Assembly: GCA_963827135.1 (NCBI GenBank) | Contig: CAWGZX010000004.1 | Span: 124,001 to 188,000 of the forward strand | Source: JAJRAN01 sp963827135 | Lineage (GTDB): Archaea > Thermoplasmatota > Thermoplasmata > Methanomassiliicoccales > UBA472 | DNA: 64,000 nt | Direction of reading: 5' to 3' | Shown: positions 43,823-51,529 of the stretch, piece after piece | Position numbering within the stretch: the stretch's first letter is position 1 | How the letters are laid out: each line of letters opens with the position of its first letter | The notes under the pieces: model-generated | Database searches by the model: none | The model's input: the letters and a program-made list of their open reading frames with translations, nothing else | Told to the model about the DNA's origin: nothing | Made by a program: the position numbers and the translations under genes

Positions 43823-44215
43823 TTGAACCCAGTAAAGGCATTTAACATTCCTGCTCACGATATGCAAAAGGCATGCCAATTCTATAAGAGTGTATTCGAT
43901 TGGAATGTAAAGGAAATCGTCGGAAGTGGCGGCAACTATCATTTTGCTGTCACAACCCCAAGTGACGAGGATGGGGAGCCACTGTCCAAAGGAGCAATCA
44001 ACGGTGGGCTATTCCAGAAGGGAACTCACGGCATCAATGAGACTTTCCTAGAACTGACCGTTGAGTCGATCGATAGTTGTGTGAAGAGAGCCATTTCGAT
44101 GGGTGGCAGGAAGATAAGCGAGAAGAAATTGATGGCCAGTTCCTTTTATTTCGCGATAATTCAAGACCCAGAAGGCAACTATCTTGGCCTCTGGGAGGAA
44201 ATAAAAGTTGGATAA
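43823..44215 (+). CDS. VOC/glyoxalase-family protein
   Basis: 130 residues from TTG 43823. Begins NPVKAFNIPAHDMQKACQFYKSVFDW, the first beta-alpha unit of the vicinal-oxygen-chelate fold, and ends with FAIIQDPEGNYLGLWEE, the second half with the metal-binding glutamate. The order matches small glyoxalase/bleomycin-resistance proteins of about 120 residues. The ligand is unknown. It lies next to the tRNA-Leu, inside the putative integrated segment. Confidence 0.85.
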   Translation: MNPVKAFNIPAHDMQKACQFYKSVFDWNVKEIVGSGGNYHFAVTTPSDEDGEPLSKGAINGGLFQKGTHGINETFLELTVESIDSCVKRAISMGGRKISEKKLMASSFYFAIIQDPEGNYLGLWEEIKVG

Positions 44216-44265
44216 GCCGCTAGACATCTCGCTTTCTGTCAAGACAATGATGTTATGAGGTTGAG

Positions 44266-44352
44266 TGGTGCAGGGGGTGCGATTTGAACACACGGACCGC
44301 TAGGGACTAGACCCTCAATCTAGCGCCTTTGGCCAGGCTTGGCTACCCCTGC
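44266..44352 (-). tRNA. tRNA-Leu(GAG) with encoded CCA
   Basis: On the minus strand the gene starts GCAGGGG (44352-44346) and ends CCCCTGC-A-CCA (44276-44266). Anticodon arm CTAGA-TTGAGGG-TCTAG gives anticodon GAG. A long variable arm (TCCCTAGCGGTCCG region) shows class II. The T arm is GTGTG-TTCAAAT-CGCAC. No intron is present. A TTAATAAC about 30 nt upstream on the same strand is a plausible TATA box. The 3' end is duplicated at 42116-42135. Confidence 0.94.
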
Positions 44353-44481
44353 ATGTGCCCTCGGAATGTAGGGGTCAGTTATTAACCTTTCCTCTTGGCT
44401 TGGGGAACTTCCTGGCTTACGGAATATAGCCCGAATGGCATACCCCTCACGCAACCTCATATCATCTGCGGAATGCTCAGA

Positions 44482-44490
44482 TATTTATAC
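44482..44490 (+). promoter_or_regulatory. TATA box of RNase P RNA
   Basis: TATTTATAC, about 24 nt before the start of the P1 helix region at 44510. Confidence 0.55.
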
Positions 44491-44509
44491 ATCGGCACCC
44501 TTGGAAGCG

Positions 44510-44822
44510 TCCGCCAGGAGAGGGAGGGTGGCCGACGGTAGGGCCTCCCCCGAGGCCCAGCTGAGGAAGGTCCCCCCTCTTCGAGAGAGGTGGGTCACGC
44601 GAGTGGCTCGGTGAGAGCCGGGGCAAGGGCACAGAAACGACACAGCCTTGGTCGAGGATGATCCGCTAGGCGGTGACGTTGTCCAAGGATTTGATGAAAC
44701 GGCGACACCCCACCAGAGCAAGTCCAAACAGCCGGGATGAAACTCTCGCGACCGGCGGGTAGGGCGCTTAGTTGAATGCCACCTGAAACAGAAGGGGGCC
44801 TACTACCCTCACCTGGCCCTTT
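44510..44822 (+). ncRNA. rnpB: RNase P RNA, archaeal
   Basis: About 313 nt. The catalytic RNA of RNase P, which cuts 5' leaders from pre-tRNA. P1 is GCCAGG (44513-44518) with CCTGGC (44812-44817). CR-I is CTGAGGAAGGTCC near 44561-44575, followed by the GGTGAGAGCC hairpin. CR-II/III include GGCACAGAAACGACACAGCC (about 44626-44645). CR-V is AGTTGAATGCCACC and ACAGAAGGGGGCCTACTACC (about 44789-44808). All expected conserved blocks occur in the right order for a type A-like archaeal RNA. A T-rich run (CCCTTTTTCC) follows. Confidence 0.95.
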
Positions 44823-45017
44823 TTCCGTTCTTTCATTGGATAGATAAAGATGTAACGTGCCAGGAACAGAGTCGGTTCTGGTTCTGAATTTTGTATTTAT
44901 ATTAACTCTAATATTTACGTCATTTCTGTGTTTTTTTATTGATTTTTCGCTTTTTGTCGCTACAAATGGTCAATAACTTGGAAGACATGCCTTCCTTTGG
45001 GGGCAGGCGGTGGTTCA

Positions 45018-45497
45018 TTGAGGATATCAAAGGGGAAACTGTATTTGTTCAAGGAGAGAGTACCGCTTAGGACCCACCAGATTCTTCGCAAGGAGCTTTC
45101 GGATGGGAGGGAGACGCTTTACATATCGAAGCATTCACCGCAGCAATTGAGGGCGCAGTTCAATTTTGAGCCCACCATGCTCCAGACGCTTTGGTTGAGC
45201 CCTCGGCCGGAGGATAACTGCATCCCGCCGATGAACTTGGAGATATTCGAGCGGAGAGTGAACGAGTTTCTACAAGAATTCCCCCATGGGATTGTTGCCT
45301 TGAACGGTTTCGACGTGCTAGAGATGTGGAACGGATTCAGGCCCGTGCTCGAGGTCCTGAAGAGGGCGCGTACCCAGGTGAACGCCAATGGGACCAACTT
45401 CATCATCTCCGTCGACCCGAAGAACTTGAACCATAGGTCGGTCTGCGAATTGGAGAAGCTCTCTGACATCGTGATCAGCAGCACCGCAGAGGTCTGA
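45018..45497 (+). CDS. DUF835-domain protein
   Basis: 159 residues if started at TTG 45018; TTG 44997 would add seven residues. Contains RISKGKLYLFKERVPLRTHQ at the start, followed by a DUF835-like core (LWLSPRPEDNCIPPMNLEIF, FPHGIVALNGFDVLEMWNGF, NFIISVDPKNLNHRSVCELE). The same domain closes the isoleucyl-tRNA synthetase at 24925 (MAINRSILMLVLNP-type ending). DUF835 is common in Thermoplasmata and near signalling proteins; function unknown. The start is the weak point, since no ATG is in frame. Confidence 0.7.
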   Translation: MRISKGKLYLFKERVPLRTHQILRKELSDGRETLYISKHSPQQLRAQFNFEPTMLQTLWLSPRPEDNCIPPMNLEIFERRVNEFLQEFPHGIVALNGFDVLEMWNGFRPVLEVLKRARTQVNANGTNFIISVDPKNLNHRSVCELEKLSDIVISSTAEV

Positions 45498-45543
45498 GCC
45501 CTAGCAAGATTATTCATGGGCGTCGCGATTCTAGCGGGGCGAC

Positions 45544-46416
45544 ATGGTCTTCGAGGACATTCTATACAGGGTGGCCAGGGACAGGAGCTCTGGCGCAGCC
45601 ACCACGTACGATTACGTGATCGCCTACCTGTTGAAGGCGATCGACAACGGCCTAAGACCCTCTTCGAAGGATTGGAGCGGATTCGCCCTGAGCCTATTCG
45701 ACCTCAGGCCGACAATGGCGCCGATATTCCATCTGGCGAATGATATCTTGATGTTGACTGAGAACAACGAGCCCCCGAACGCCGCTCTCTTTAGAACGAG
45801 CCTCATGGAGATGCAAGCCATGGAGAATGCGGCTTCCAAGAGGCTTGCCGATAACGCAGCAGGCTGCTTGACCGGAAACTCGTTCCTCACCATATCTTGC
45901 TCCAGCAGCGTCCTCGCATCCTTGCTAGAATTGTCGAAGAGGCGCTCCATAAGTGTGGTGGTCATGGAATCGCTTCCAGGAGGCGAGGGGATCGAAGCCG
46001 CTCGCTTCCTCTCTCAGAATGGTGTGGATGTCTCGCTGGTGAAGGACGCGATGGTGTTCGAAGCCGCCTTCGAGTGCGATGCCGGTCTCTCCGGGGCGGA
46101 CTGGATCGGCCCGGACGGTGTTGTGAACAAGGTAGGTACCTATTCCTTGGCGACGGCATGCAGGGAGGCGAGCATCGGTTGCCATGTCCTTGCGACCTGG
46201 AGCAAGTGCGTGCCCTTCTCCACCGACGAGAGGATGCATAATGAACGGATGGAAGAAGGCTTTCGATGGAGGGAGCAGATATTCGAGAAGGTGCCATTGG
46301 CCAAGGTCGACTGGTGCATCAACGAGGAAGGCCTCCTGCCACCCTCTCAGCTCATTGGCAAGATCCAAGCCATACGACTAGCGAAGGCCTGGAAAGGCAC
46401 GGTCTCCGGCCCATGA
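45544..46416 (+). CDS. eIF2B alpha/beta/delta-like protein
   Basis: 290 residues. The family includes eIF2B regulatory subunits, ribose-1,5-bisphosphate isomerase and methylthioribose-1-phosphate isomerase. Seen: a helical N-terminal half (MEMQAMENAASKRLADNAAG), then a Rossmann-like half with SVVVMESLPGGEGIEAARFL (about residues 138-157), GADWIGPDGVVNKVGTYSLA (about 183-202) and ASIGCHVLATWSKCVPF. The GAD..DG.V.NK.GT motif is the active-site/ligand loop in the isomerases. Ribose-bisphosphate isomerase is one possibility; no Rubisco or AMP phosphorylase gene is next to it. Confidence 0.8.
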   Translation: MVFEDILYRVARDRSSGAATTYDYVIAYLLKAIDNGLRPSSKDWSGFALSLFDLRPTMAPIFHLANDILMLTENNEPPNAALFRTSLMEMQAMENAASKRLADNAAGCLTGNSFLTISCSSSVLASLLELSKRRSISVVVMESLPGGEGIEAARFLSQNGVDVSLVKDAMVFEAAFECDAGLSGADWIGPDGVVNKVGTYSLATACREASIGCHVLATWSKCVPFSTDERMHNERMEEGFRWREQIFEKVPLAKVDWCINEEGLLPPSQLIGKIQAIRLAKAWKGTVSGP

Positions 46417-46417
46417 C

Positions 46418-46639
46418 TCACTTTTCGATCTTCTCTGCGAATGCGCAGTTGCGACCCACCTTCTTGATGCGAACGTCAACTTCTTCCCCAGGCTTCGCTC
46501 CTGGGACGAATATGACCAGGCCCTGAAGGCGGGCTATGCCATCGCCTTGCTTGCCCATGTCCACGATTGTCAGCTTGTACTCCTTGCCCTCTTCGACCAC
46601 TGGAGGCGCGTCCGTCCTCGGTACGGCATTCTCGACCAT
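46418..46639 (-). CDS. TRAM-domain protein, second copy
   Basis: 73 residues, with a TRAM barrel at GKEYKLTIVDMGKQGDGIARL and LVIFVPGAKPGEEVDVRIKK, and the terminal NCAFAEKIEK. Its N terminus (MVENAVPRTDAPPVVEE) differs from the paralogue at 19338. RNA binding is expected from the family. Converges with the eIF2B-like gene, whose stop lies 2 nt away, and is 4 nt downstream of the small gene at 46644, so those two are probably co-transcribed. Confidence 0.92.
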   Translation of the reverse strand: MVENAVPRTDAPPVVEEGKEYKLTIVDMGKQGDGIARLQGLVIFVPGAKPGEEVDVRIKKVGRNCAFAEKIEK

Positions 46640-46643
46640 CGAC

Positions 46644-46877
46644 TCATCCGATCCTTTGGAGGAAGGCTTTGACCTCCTGATTGTGCCCTTGAGTCACGAT
46701 GTCAACCTCCGTCTCCGTTCCCAGAGATAAGGTGATGGCCACCTGCCCCTTCGCGTCCTCCATGGTGAGAGTGCTCGGCGACCTTCTCACGGTCTTGAGC
46801 CCGAGCGAAGCGAAGTAATCCACCGCCTTGGACATGACCAATTCGGGGCGCAGGTGCGTGGTGGCTCCATAATGCAT
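46644..46877 (-). CDS. Small conserved-looking protein, function unknown
   Basis: 77 residues from ATG 46877. Content: MHYGATTHLRPELVMSKAV, then a beta-rich half SPSTLTMEDAKGQVAITLSL and TEVDIVTQGHNQEVKAFLQR. The pattern alpha-beta-beta-alpha is plausible for a small ligand or RNA-binding fold, but I recognise no family. A TATA box CTTTATACC at about 46912-46920 lies about 37 nt upstream. Followed by the TRAM gene. Confidence 0.6.
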   Translation of the reverse strand: MHYGATTHLRPELVMSKAVDYFASLGLKTVRRSPSTLTMEDAKGQVAITLSLGTETEVDIVTQGHNQEVKAFLQRIG

Positions 46878-46963
46878 GAGGGCCTGCCTCCGAGGGCTAG
46901 AATGCCTTACTCGGTATAAAGGGATGCGCGCCACCGGCCAGAGGAAAGGTTATCTCCTGGCAG

Positions 46964-48781
46964 ATGAAATCCGTCATCATGGCCGTCCAAGGCTTCCCTG
47001 AGCTCAGCGCTAATGCCTTGGTCGTACTCCAGCACCGCTATCTCATGAGGGGGGCCGATGGGAGGGTCTCAGAGACGCCAGAGCAACTATTCCAGCGGGT
47101 GGCTGAGAATGTATCCTCTGCCAACGACCTCTATGAAGATGGGAGGACCTCCGCGGCCGAGGAGAAGGAATTCTACGAGGCCATGCGCCGCCTTGACTTC
47201 CTCCCCAACTCTCCCACCTTGATGAACGCGGGTACGAAGATCCAGCAGCTGGCCGCCTGTTTCGTCATCCCTGTCGATGATAGTATCGAGGCCATCTATG
47301 ACGCTGTGAAGTACGCGGCCATCATCCATCAGAGCGGGGGAGGAACTGGATTTTCTTTCTCCGGGCTCCGCCCGGCCGGGGACTTGGTACGCTCCACCAT
47401 GGGCGTCGCCTCCGGACCGATCTCTTTCATGAGAGTCTTCGACGCCGCCACCGAGGCCATAAAGCAGGGGGGGAGGAGAAGGGGCGCGTCCATGGGGGTT
47501 CTGAGGGTCGACCATCCGGACATCGACGCCTTCATCCACTGCAAGGACGACTTCCGCTCCCTGACCAACTTCAACATATCCGTCGGGGCCACGGACCTCT
47601 TCATGTCCCAGGTGAGGAACAATGGAGAATACGAGCTGTTGAACCCTCGGAACGGCGCGAAGGTGGGAAGGAGGGGCGCCTCCTCCATCCTCGACCAGAT
47701 TTCCAGCTCAGCCTGGAGGACCGGCGACCCGGGGATGATCTTCCTCGACACCATCAACCGTTTCAACCCGACGCCCGGCCTGGGGGAGATCGAATCCACC
47801 AATCCATGCGGTGAGGTGCCATTGCTTCCGTTCGAAGCTTGCAACCTTGGCTCGATCAATCTTGACCATATGCTGACCGGCGAGCAGCACCTTCAAGTGG
47901 ATTGGGACCGGCTGGAAGCAACGGTAGACCTGGGCACAAGGTTCCTGGACAACGTCATCGACGTCAGCAAGTACCCCCTCCCGCAAATCACCCAGATGGT
48001 GAAGGGGAACCGGAAGATAGGCCTGGGGGTCATGGGGTTCGCCGACATGTTAGTTAGACTTGGCCTCCGCTATGGTTCGCAGGACTCGCTGAACCTTTCT
48101 GAAAGGATAATGTCCTTCATCCGCAAGCGCGCCGAGGTCGCCTCCTCGCGTATCGCGAAGGAGCGGGGGGATTTCCCCAACATTGGCAAGAGTGTCCGGA
48201 GATCACCTTGCCGGAACGCTACCGTGCTCTCGGTCGCGCCCACGGGAACGATAAGCATGATCGCGAACTGCTCCAGCGGAATCGAGCCCTTGTATGCGCT
48301 GTCCTATGTCAAGCATGTCATGGAGGGCTCCCACCTCAGGGAGGTTCACCCCTACTTCATGGAGGTGGCGAGACGGAGGGGATTCTATGACGACAGGCTT
48401 AACGAGATACTCGCCTGGAACCATTCGATCGCCGACCTCGAGTCCATACCCCTAGATGTCAGAGACATCTTCGTGACCTCGTTCGACGTCCCACCAGAGG
48501 AGCAGGTGAGGATGCAGGCCGCGTTCCAGCGTCATGTGGACAACGCCGTTTCCAAGACCATCAATCTCCGGGCCGACAGCACCGTGGCGCAGGTGCGCTC
48601 CATATTCCTCTTGGCCCACGAGTCTGGATGCAAGGGCATAACCATCTACCGGGAGGGCTCTCGCCCAGGACAGGTACTGACCGCGGCCAAGTCACAATCC
48701 CCCTGTCCCGACTGCGGTTCCTCCATGCGCTATGAGGAGGGGGCCTTGATCTGCCCCGCCTGCGGGTATAGCATGAGCTAG
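46964..48781 (+). CDS. nrdJ: Adenosylcobalamin-dependent ribonucleotide reductase (class II)
   Basis: 605 residues, a compact class II enzyme. Reduces ribonucleotides to deoxyribonucleotides with coenzyme B12. Motifs: LPNSPTLMNAGTKIQQLAAC (residues 76-95), HQSGGGTGFSFSGLRPAGD (about 125-143), NPCGEVPLLPFEACNLGSIN (about 280-299, with the radical cysteine and catalytic residues) and LSVAPTGTISMIANCSSGIE (about 426-445). The C terminus is a zinc ribbon (CPDCGSSMRYEEGALICPAC) that is typical of NrdJ. Stop is TAG. Confidence 0.95.
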   Translation: MKSVIMAVQGFPELSANALVVLQHRYLMRGADGRVSETPEQLFQRVAENVSSANDLYEDGRTSAAEEKEFYEAMRRLDFLPNSPTLMNAGTKIQQLAACFVIPVDDSIEAIYDAVKYAAIIHQSGGGTGFSFSGLRPAGDLVRSTMGVASGPISFMRVFDAATEAIKQGGRRRGASMGVLRVDHPDIDAFIHCKDDFRSLTNFNISVGATDLFMSQVRNNGEYELLNPRNGAKVGRRGASSILDQISSSAWRTGDPGMIFLDTINRFNPTPGLGEIESTNPCGEVPLLPFEACNLGSINLDHMLTGEQHLQVDWDRLEATVDLGTRFLDNVIDVSKYPLPQITQMVKGNRKIGLGVMGFADMLVRLGLRYGSQDSLNLSERIMSFIRKRAEVASSRIAKERGDFPNIGKSVRRSPCRNATVLSVAPTGTISMIANCSSGIEPLYALSYVKHVMEGSHLREVHPYFMEVARRRGFYDDRLNEILAWNHSIADLESIPLDVRDIFVTSFDVPPEEQVRMQAAFQRHVDNAVSKTINLRADSTVAQVRSIFLLAHESGCKGITIYREGSRPGQVLTAAKSQSPCPDCGSSMRYEEGALICPACGYSMS

Positions 48782-48861
48782 CCAGATTGATTAAAAAAAC
48801 TATAATCACTTTTGATTGCCACCTCCTCACGTTTATATGCCCGGCATGCTAGATATGGTAA

Positions 48862-48985
48862 TAGTGAGAGGTCGAGGAATCGGCCTCCCATACAACCGAC
48901 TCTGCCCGTGACTAGCAGCCTTTCCCTCCGTTAGGTGCTTTCCCCCTCTCCCATTTTGGACAGGGTCGGTCCCCCCTCTCTTTCT
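48862..48985 (+). ncRNA. Candidate structured RNA between nrdJ and trpB2
   Basis: A TATA box GTTTATATGC (about 48830-48839) lies about 26 nt before the proposed start. Near the 5' end GAGGTCGA and TCGGCCTC form an 8-bp helix with a GGAA tetraloop (48869-48888). CCGACTCTGCCC (48896-48907) can pair with GGACAGGGTCGG (48959-48970), one mismatch. A T/C-rich end (CCCCCCTCTCTTTCTTTT, about 48971-48988) follows. There is no open frame. No known family was recognised; boundaries are approximate. Confidence 0.5.
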
Positions 48986-49114
48986 TTTGAACTCTGGATG
49001 ATTGACGATTTTGTTTAGGATTGTTTTGGGTCAATATCTTCCTCATAATAATGTACATAATAATACATCATACGACATTAATGTTATATACTGCCGATGA
49101 ATTATCCCCGGACA
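48986..49114 (+). promoter_or_regulatory. Promoter region of trpB2 with a TGTACA site
   Basis: TTATATAC at 49085-49091 lies about 26 nt before ATG 49115. TGTACA stands at 49052-49057, the core of the TRP box bound by TrpY in Methanothermobacter; a near repeat (AATAATACA) follows. A TrpY homologue has not been shown in this organism, so the match may be chance. Confidence 0.4.
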
Positions 49115-50428
49115 ATGACTCAGCCATCTGACATCCGTGTGACGCTGGGGATCGATGACATCCCCAAGAAATGGTACAACATCGCAGCCGACCTCCCCTT
49201 GCCTCCGCCGTTGCATCCCGGGACCAGGGAGCCATTGAAGTTCGAAGAGTTCCGGGCCATCTTCCCTGACGAGATCATCAGACAGGAGATGTCCACCGAG
49301 CGGTACATCGATATTCCTCCCGAGGTCCAGGATAGGTTGGTGATGATAAATCGACCCAGCCCTCTCGTCCGAGCTATACGGCTGGAGAAGGCGTTGAAGA
49401 CGCCCGCCAAGATCTACTACAAGCGAGAGGACCTATCCCCGGTTGGAAGCCATAAGCCCAACACGGCCATCGCCCAAGCATACTATAACATGAAGGCGGG
49501 CATTGAGAACCTCGCCACCGAGACTGGGGCGGGGCAGTGGGGATCGTCCTTGGCCCTCGCCTGCAAGATGTTCGATCTGAACTGTACGGTGTTCATGGTC
49601 CGAGTGTCCTATGACCAGAAGCCCTACAGACGCTACGTCATGGAAACCTACGGATCGAAGGTCTTCCCCTCTCCCTCCACCGAGACCGAATATGGCCGGA
49701 AGCTTCTTCAGGAGAACCCTAACAACACAGGTTCGCTGGGAATCGCCATAAGCGAGGCGATCGAGGTGGCAGTGAAAACTGACAAGTGCAAGTATTCCCT
49801 CGGTAGCGTGGCCAACCACGTGATGATGCACCAGACCGTAATAGGGCAGGAGGTCATGAAGCAGTTCCAGCTCATCGACACCGTCCCAGACTACATGATC
49901 GGGTGCGTCGGAGGAGGCAGCAACTTCGCTGGGTTCACCTTCCCCATGATAGGCCAGAAGATCCATGGAAAGGTGCATACCGAGTTCATCGCCGCCGAGC
50001 CCGTCTCGGTCCCATCCATAACCATGGGCGAGTACCGCTACGACTTCGGCGACACGGCCGGGATGACGCCACTCTTCAAGATGTACACCCTGGGCCATGA
50101 TTTCATGCCCTCTCCAATCCACGCCGGGGGGTTGAGGTACCATGGCATGGCTCCCTCGGTCAGCAAGGCGGTGGAAGCGGGATTGGTCAAGGGGGTCGGG
50201 GTATCGCAGGCCGACACCTTCTCCGCGGGCTTGATGTTCGCTCAGACCGAGGGCATCATACCTGCCCCCGAAAGCACCCACGCCATCAGGGCCGCCATCG
50301 ACCTGGCCTTGGAGGCCAAGAAGAAGAACGAGAAGAAGGTCATCGCCTTCAACCTGTCCGGGCATGGTCTACTGGACATGTCTGGATACGCTACATACTT
50401 GAGCGGCAAGATGAATGGCGGGACTTGA
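49115..50428 (+). CDS. trpB2: Tryptophan synthase beta chain, TrpB2 type
   Basis: 437 residues from ATG 49115. ATG 49097 is possible, but the TATA box lies 26 nt before 49115. TrpB2 proteins make tryptophan from indole and serine. The PLP lysine is in SPVGSHKPNTAIAQAYYN (Lys near residue 111), the glutamate in ATETGAGQWGSSLALA, and the phosphate loop is GCVGGGSNFAGF (about 263-274). The long N terminus (about 75 residues before the core) and the insert PMIGQKIHGKVHTEF distinguish it from TrpB1. No trpA is adjacent. Confidence 0.92.
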   Translation: MTQPSDIRVTLGIDDIPKKWYNIAADLPLPPPLHPGTREPLKFEEFRAIFPDEIIRQEMSTERYIDIPPEVQDRLVMINRPSPLVRAIRLEKALKTPAKIYYKREDLSPVGSHKPNTAIAQAYYNMKAGIENLATETGAGQWGSSLALACKMFDLNCTVFMVRVSYDQKPYRRYVMETYGSKVFPSPSTETEYGRKLLQENPNNTGSLGIAISEAIEVAVKTDKCKYSLGSVANHVMMHQTVIGQEVMKQFQLIDTVPDYMIGCVGGGSNFAGFTFPMIGQKIHGKVHTEFIAAEPVSVPSITMGEYRYDFGDTAGMTPLFKMYTLGHDFMPSPIHAGGLRYHGMAPSVSKAVEAGLVKGVGVSQADTFSAGLMFAQTEGIIPAPESTHAIRAAIDLALEAKKKNEKKVIAFNLSGHGLLDMSGYATYLSGKMNGGT

Positions 50429-50535
50429 GCTCGCCCTTTTCCCTGACGCCCTTAAACGGCGCCATCCCTCCTTTTTTTCCTTTTCTAGCAAACAGATTTA
50501 TCCAGAACAGACGTTCCGCGTCCTAGGTCACCATC

Positions 50536-51450
50536 ATGCGGCCGGCCATCATAGTCCACGGAGGAGCCTTGGAAATTCCTTCAGAGATGCACGAGGCGCA
50601 TCGTCAAGGGTGCTCCAAGGCGGTCGAAGAGGGTTATTCCCTCCTGAGCCTAGGGAAGAGCGCGATCGACGCCGTGGAGGCCGCTGTCAGGATAATGGAG
50701 GACGACCCAACCTTCGACGCCGGGAGAGGGTCCTTCCTCAACTCTGATGGTGAGGTGGAGCTCGACGCAATCATCATGGAGGGCGATGAGCTGAGGATGG
50801 GAGCGGTCGCGGCCGTCCAGCACATCCTCCATCCCATCAGCTTGGCCCGGTCGGTCATGGAACGCACGCCTCATTGTTTACTTGTCGGCGATGGCGCCTT
50901 GCGCTTCGCAAGGTCGATAGGGATTGAGACCGTCGAGGTTCCTGACCTGCTCACCTGCCGGGAACTGGAGAGGTGGAAGGCCATACGCGCCGACAAGTCC
51001 TTCGAGCAGAGGGACGTGTTCGAAGACGCCCTCAGCCGCAATAAAAGGAAGGGGACGGTTGGCGCGGTAGCCATTGATTCGAAAGGCACCATCGCCGCAG
51101 CAACCTCGACCGGGGGGACCCCCAACAAGCTGGCCGGAAGGGTAGGCGATAGTCCGCTGGTCGGATGCGGGAATTACGCGGACAGCCGGGTCTGTGGCGT
51201 CTCGGCCACGGGATGGGGCGAGTCGATAATGAAGGTGGTGCTGGCCAAGAGGGTAAGCGATAACGTTCAGAGAGGTCTCGGTCCGCTCATTGCAGGCCAA
51301 GAGGCCATCGAATACCTCAAGGCGCGGGTCGATGGCCTGGCCGGTGTGATAGTCCTGACCAGGACTGGGGAGATGGCGCACACGTTCAACACGCCCCACA
51401 TGGCCATGGCAAGCATCGATGCAAAGGGCTCTAAGAGGGTGCAGGTCTAG
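50536..51450 (+). CDS. Plant-type L-asparaginase / isoaspartyl peptidase
   Basis: 304 residues. An Ntn-hydrolase precursor that cleaves itself before a threonine. The cleavage site is the KGTVGAVAID sequence, so Thr174 becomes the nucleophile. VHGGALEIPSEMHEAHRQG at the start and TFDAGRGSFLNSDGEVELDA (about 55-74) are family blocks. The GATSTGG-equivalent is AATSTGGTPNKLAGRVGDSP. Hydrolyses L-Asn and beta-aspartyl peptides. Stop is TAG. No neighbour suggests a pathway. Confidence 0.93.
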   Translation: MRPAIIVHGGALEIPSEMHEAHRQGCSKAVEEGYSLLSLGKSAIDAVEAAVRIMEDDPTFDAGRGSFLNSDGEVELDAIIMEGDELRMGAVAAVQHILHPISLARSVMERTPHCLLVGDGALRFARSIGIETVEVPDLLTCRELERWKAIRADKSFEQRDVFEDALSRNKRKGTVGAVAIDSKGTIAAATSTGGTPNKLAGRVGDSPLVGCGNYADSRVCGVSATGWGESIMKVVLAKRVSDNVQRGLGPLIAGQEAIEYLKARVDGLAGVIVLTRTGEMAHTFNTPHMAMASIDAKGSKRVQV

Positions 51451-51529
51451 AGGCCGCGCCGCTCGGCAGCGATCTAGATCTTCATCCTAATCATCGTCAG
51501 CCCCTGATGATGGTTCACATAGCAAGCCC

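Noticed and set aside
43815..43835. T-arm-like GATTTGAACCC that might mark another tRNA end
   Set aside because: The flanks do not pair as a T stem and no acceptor end follows; it coincides with the start of the VOC gene.
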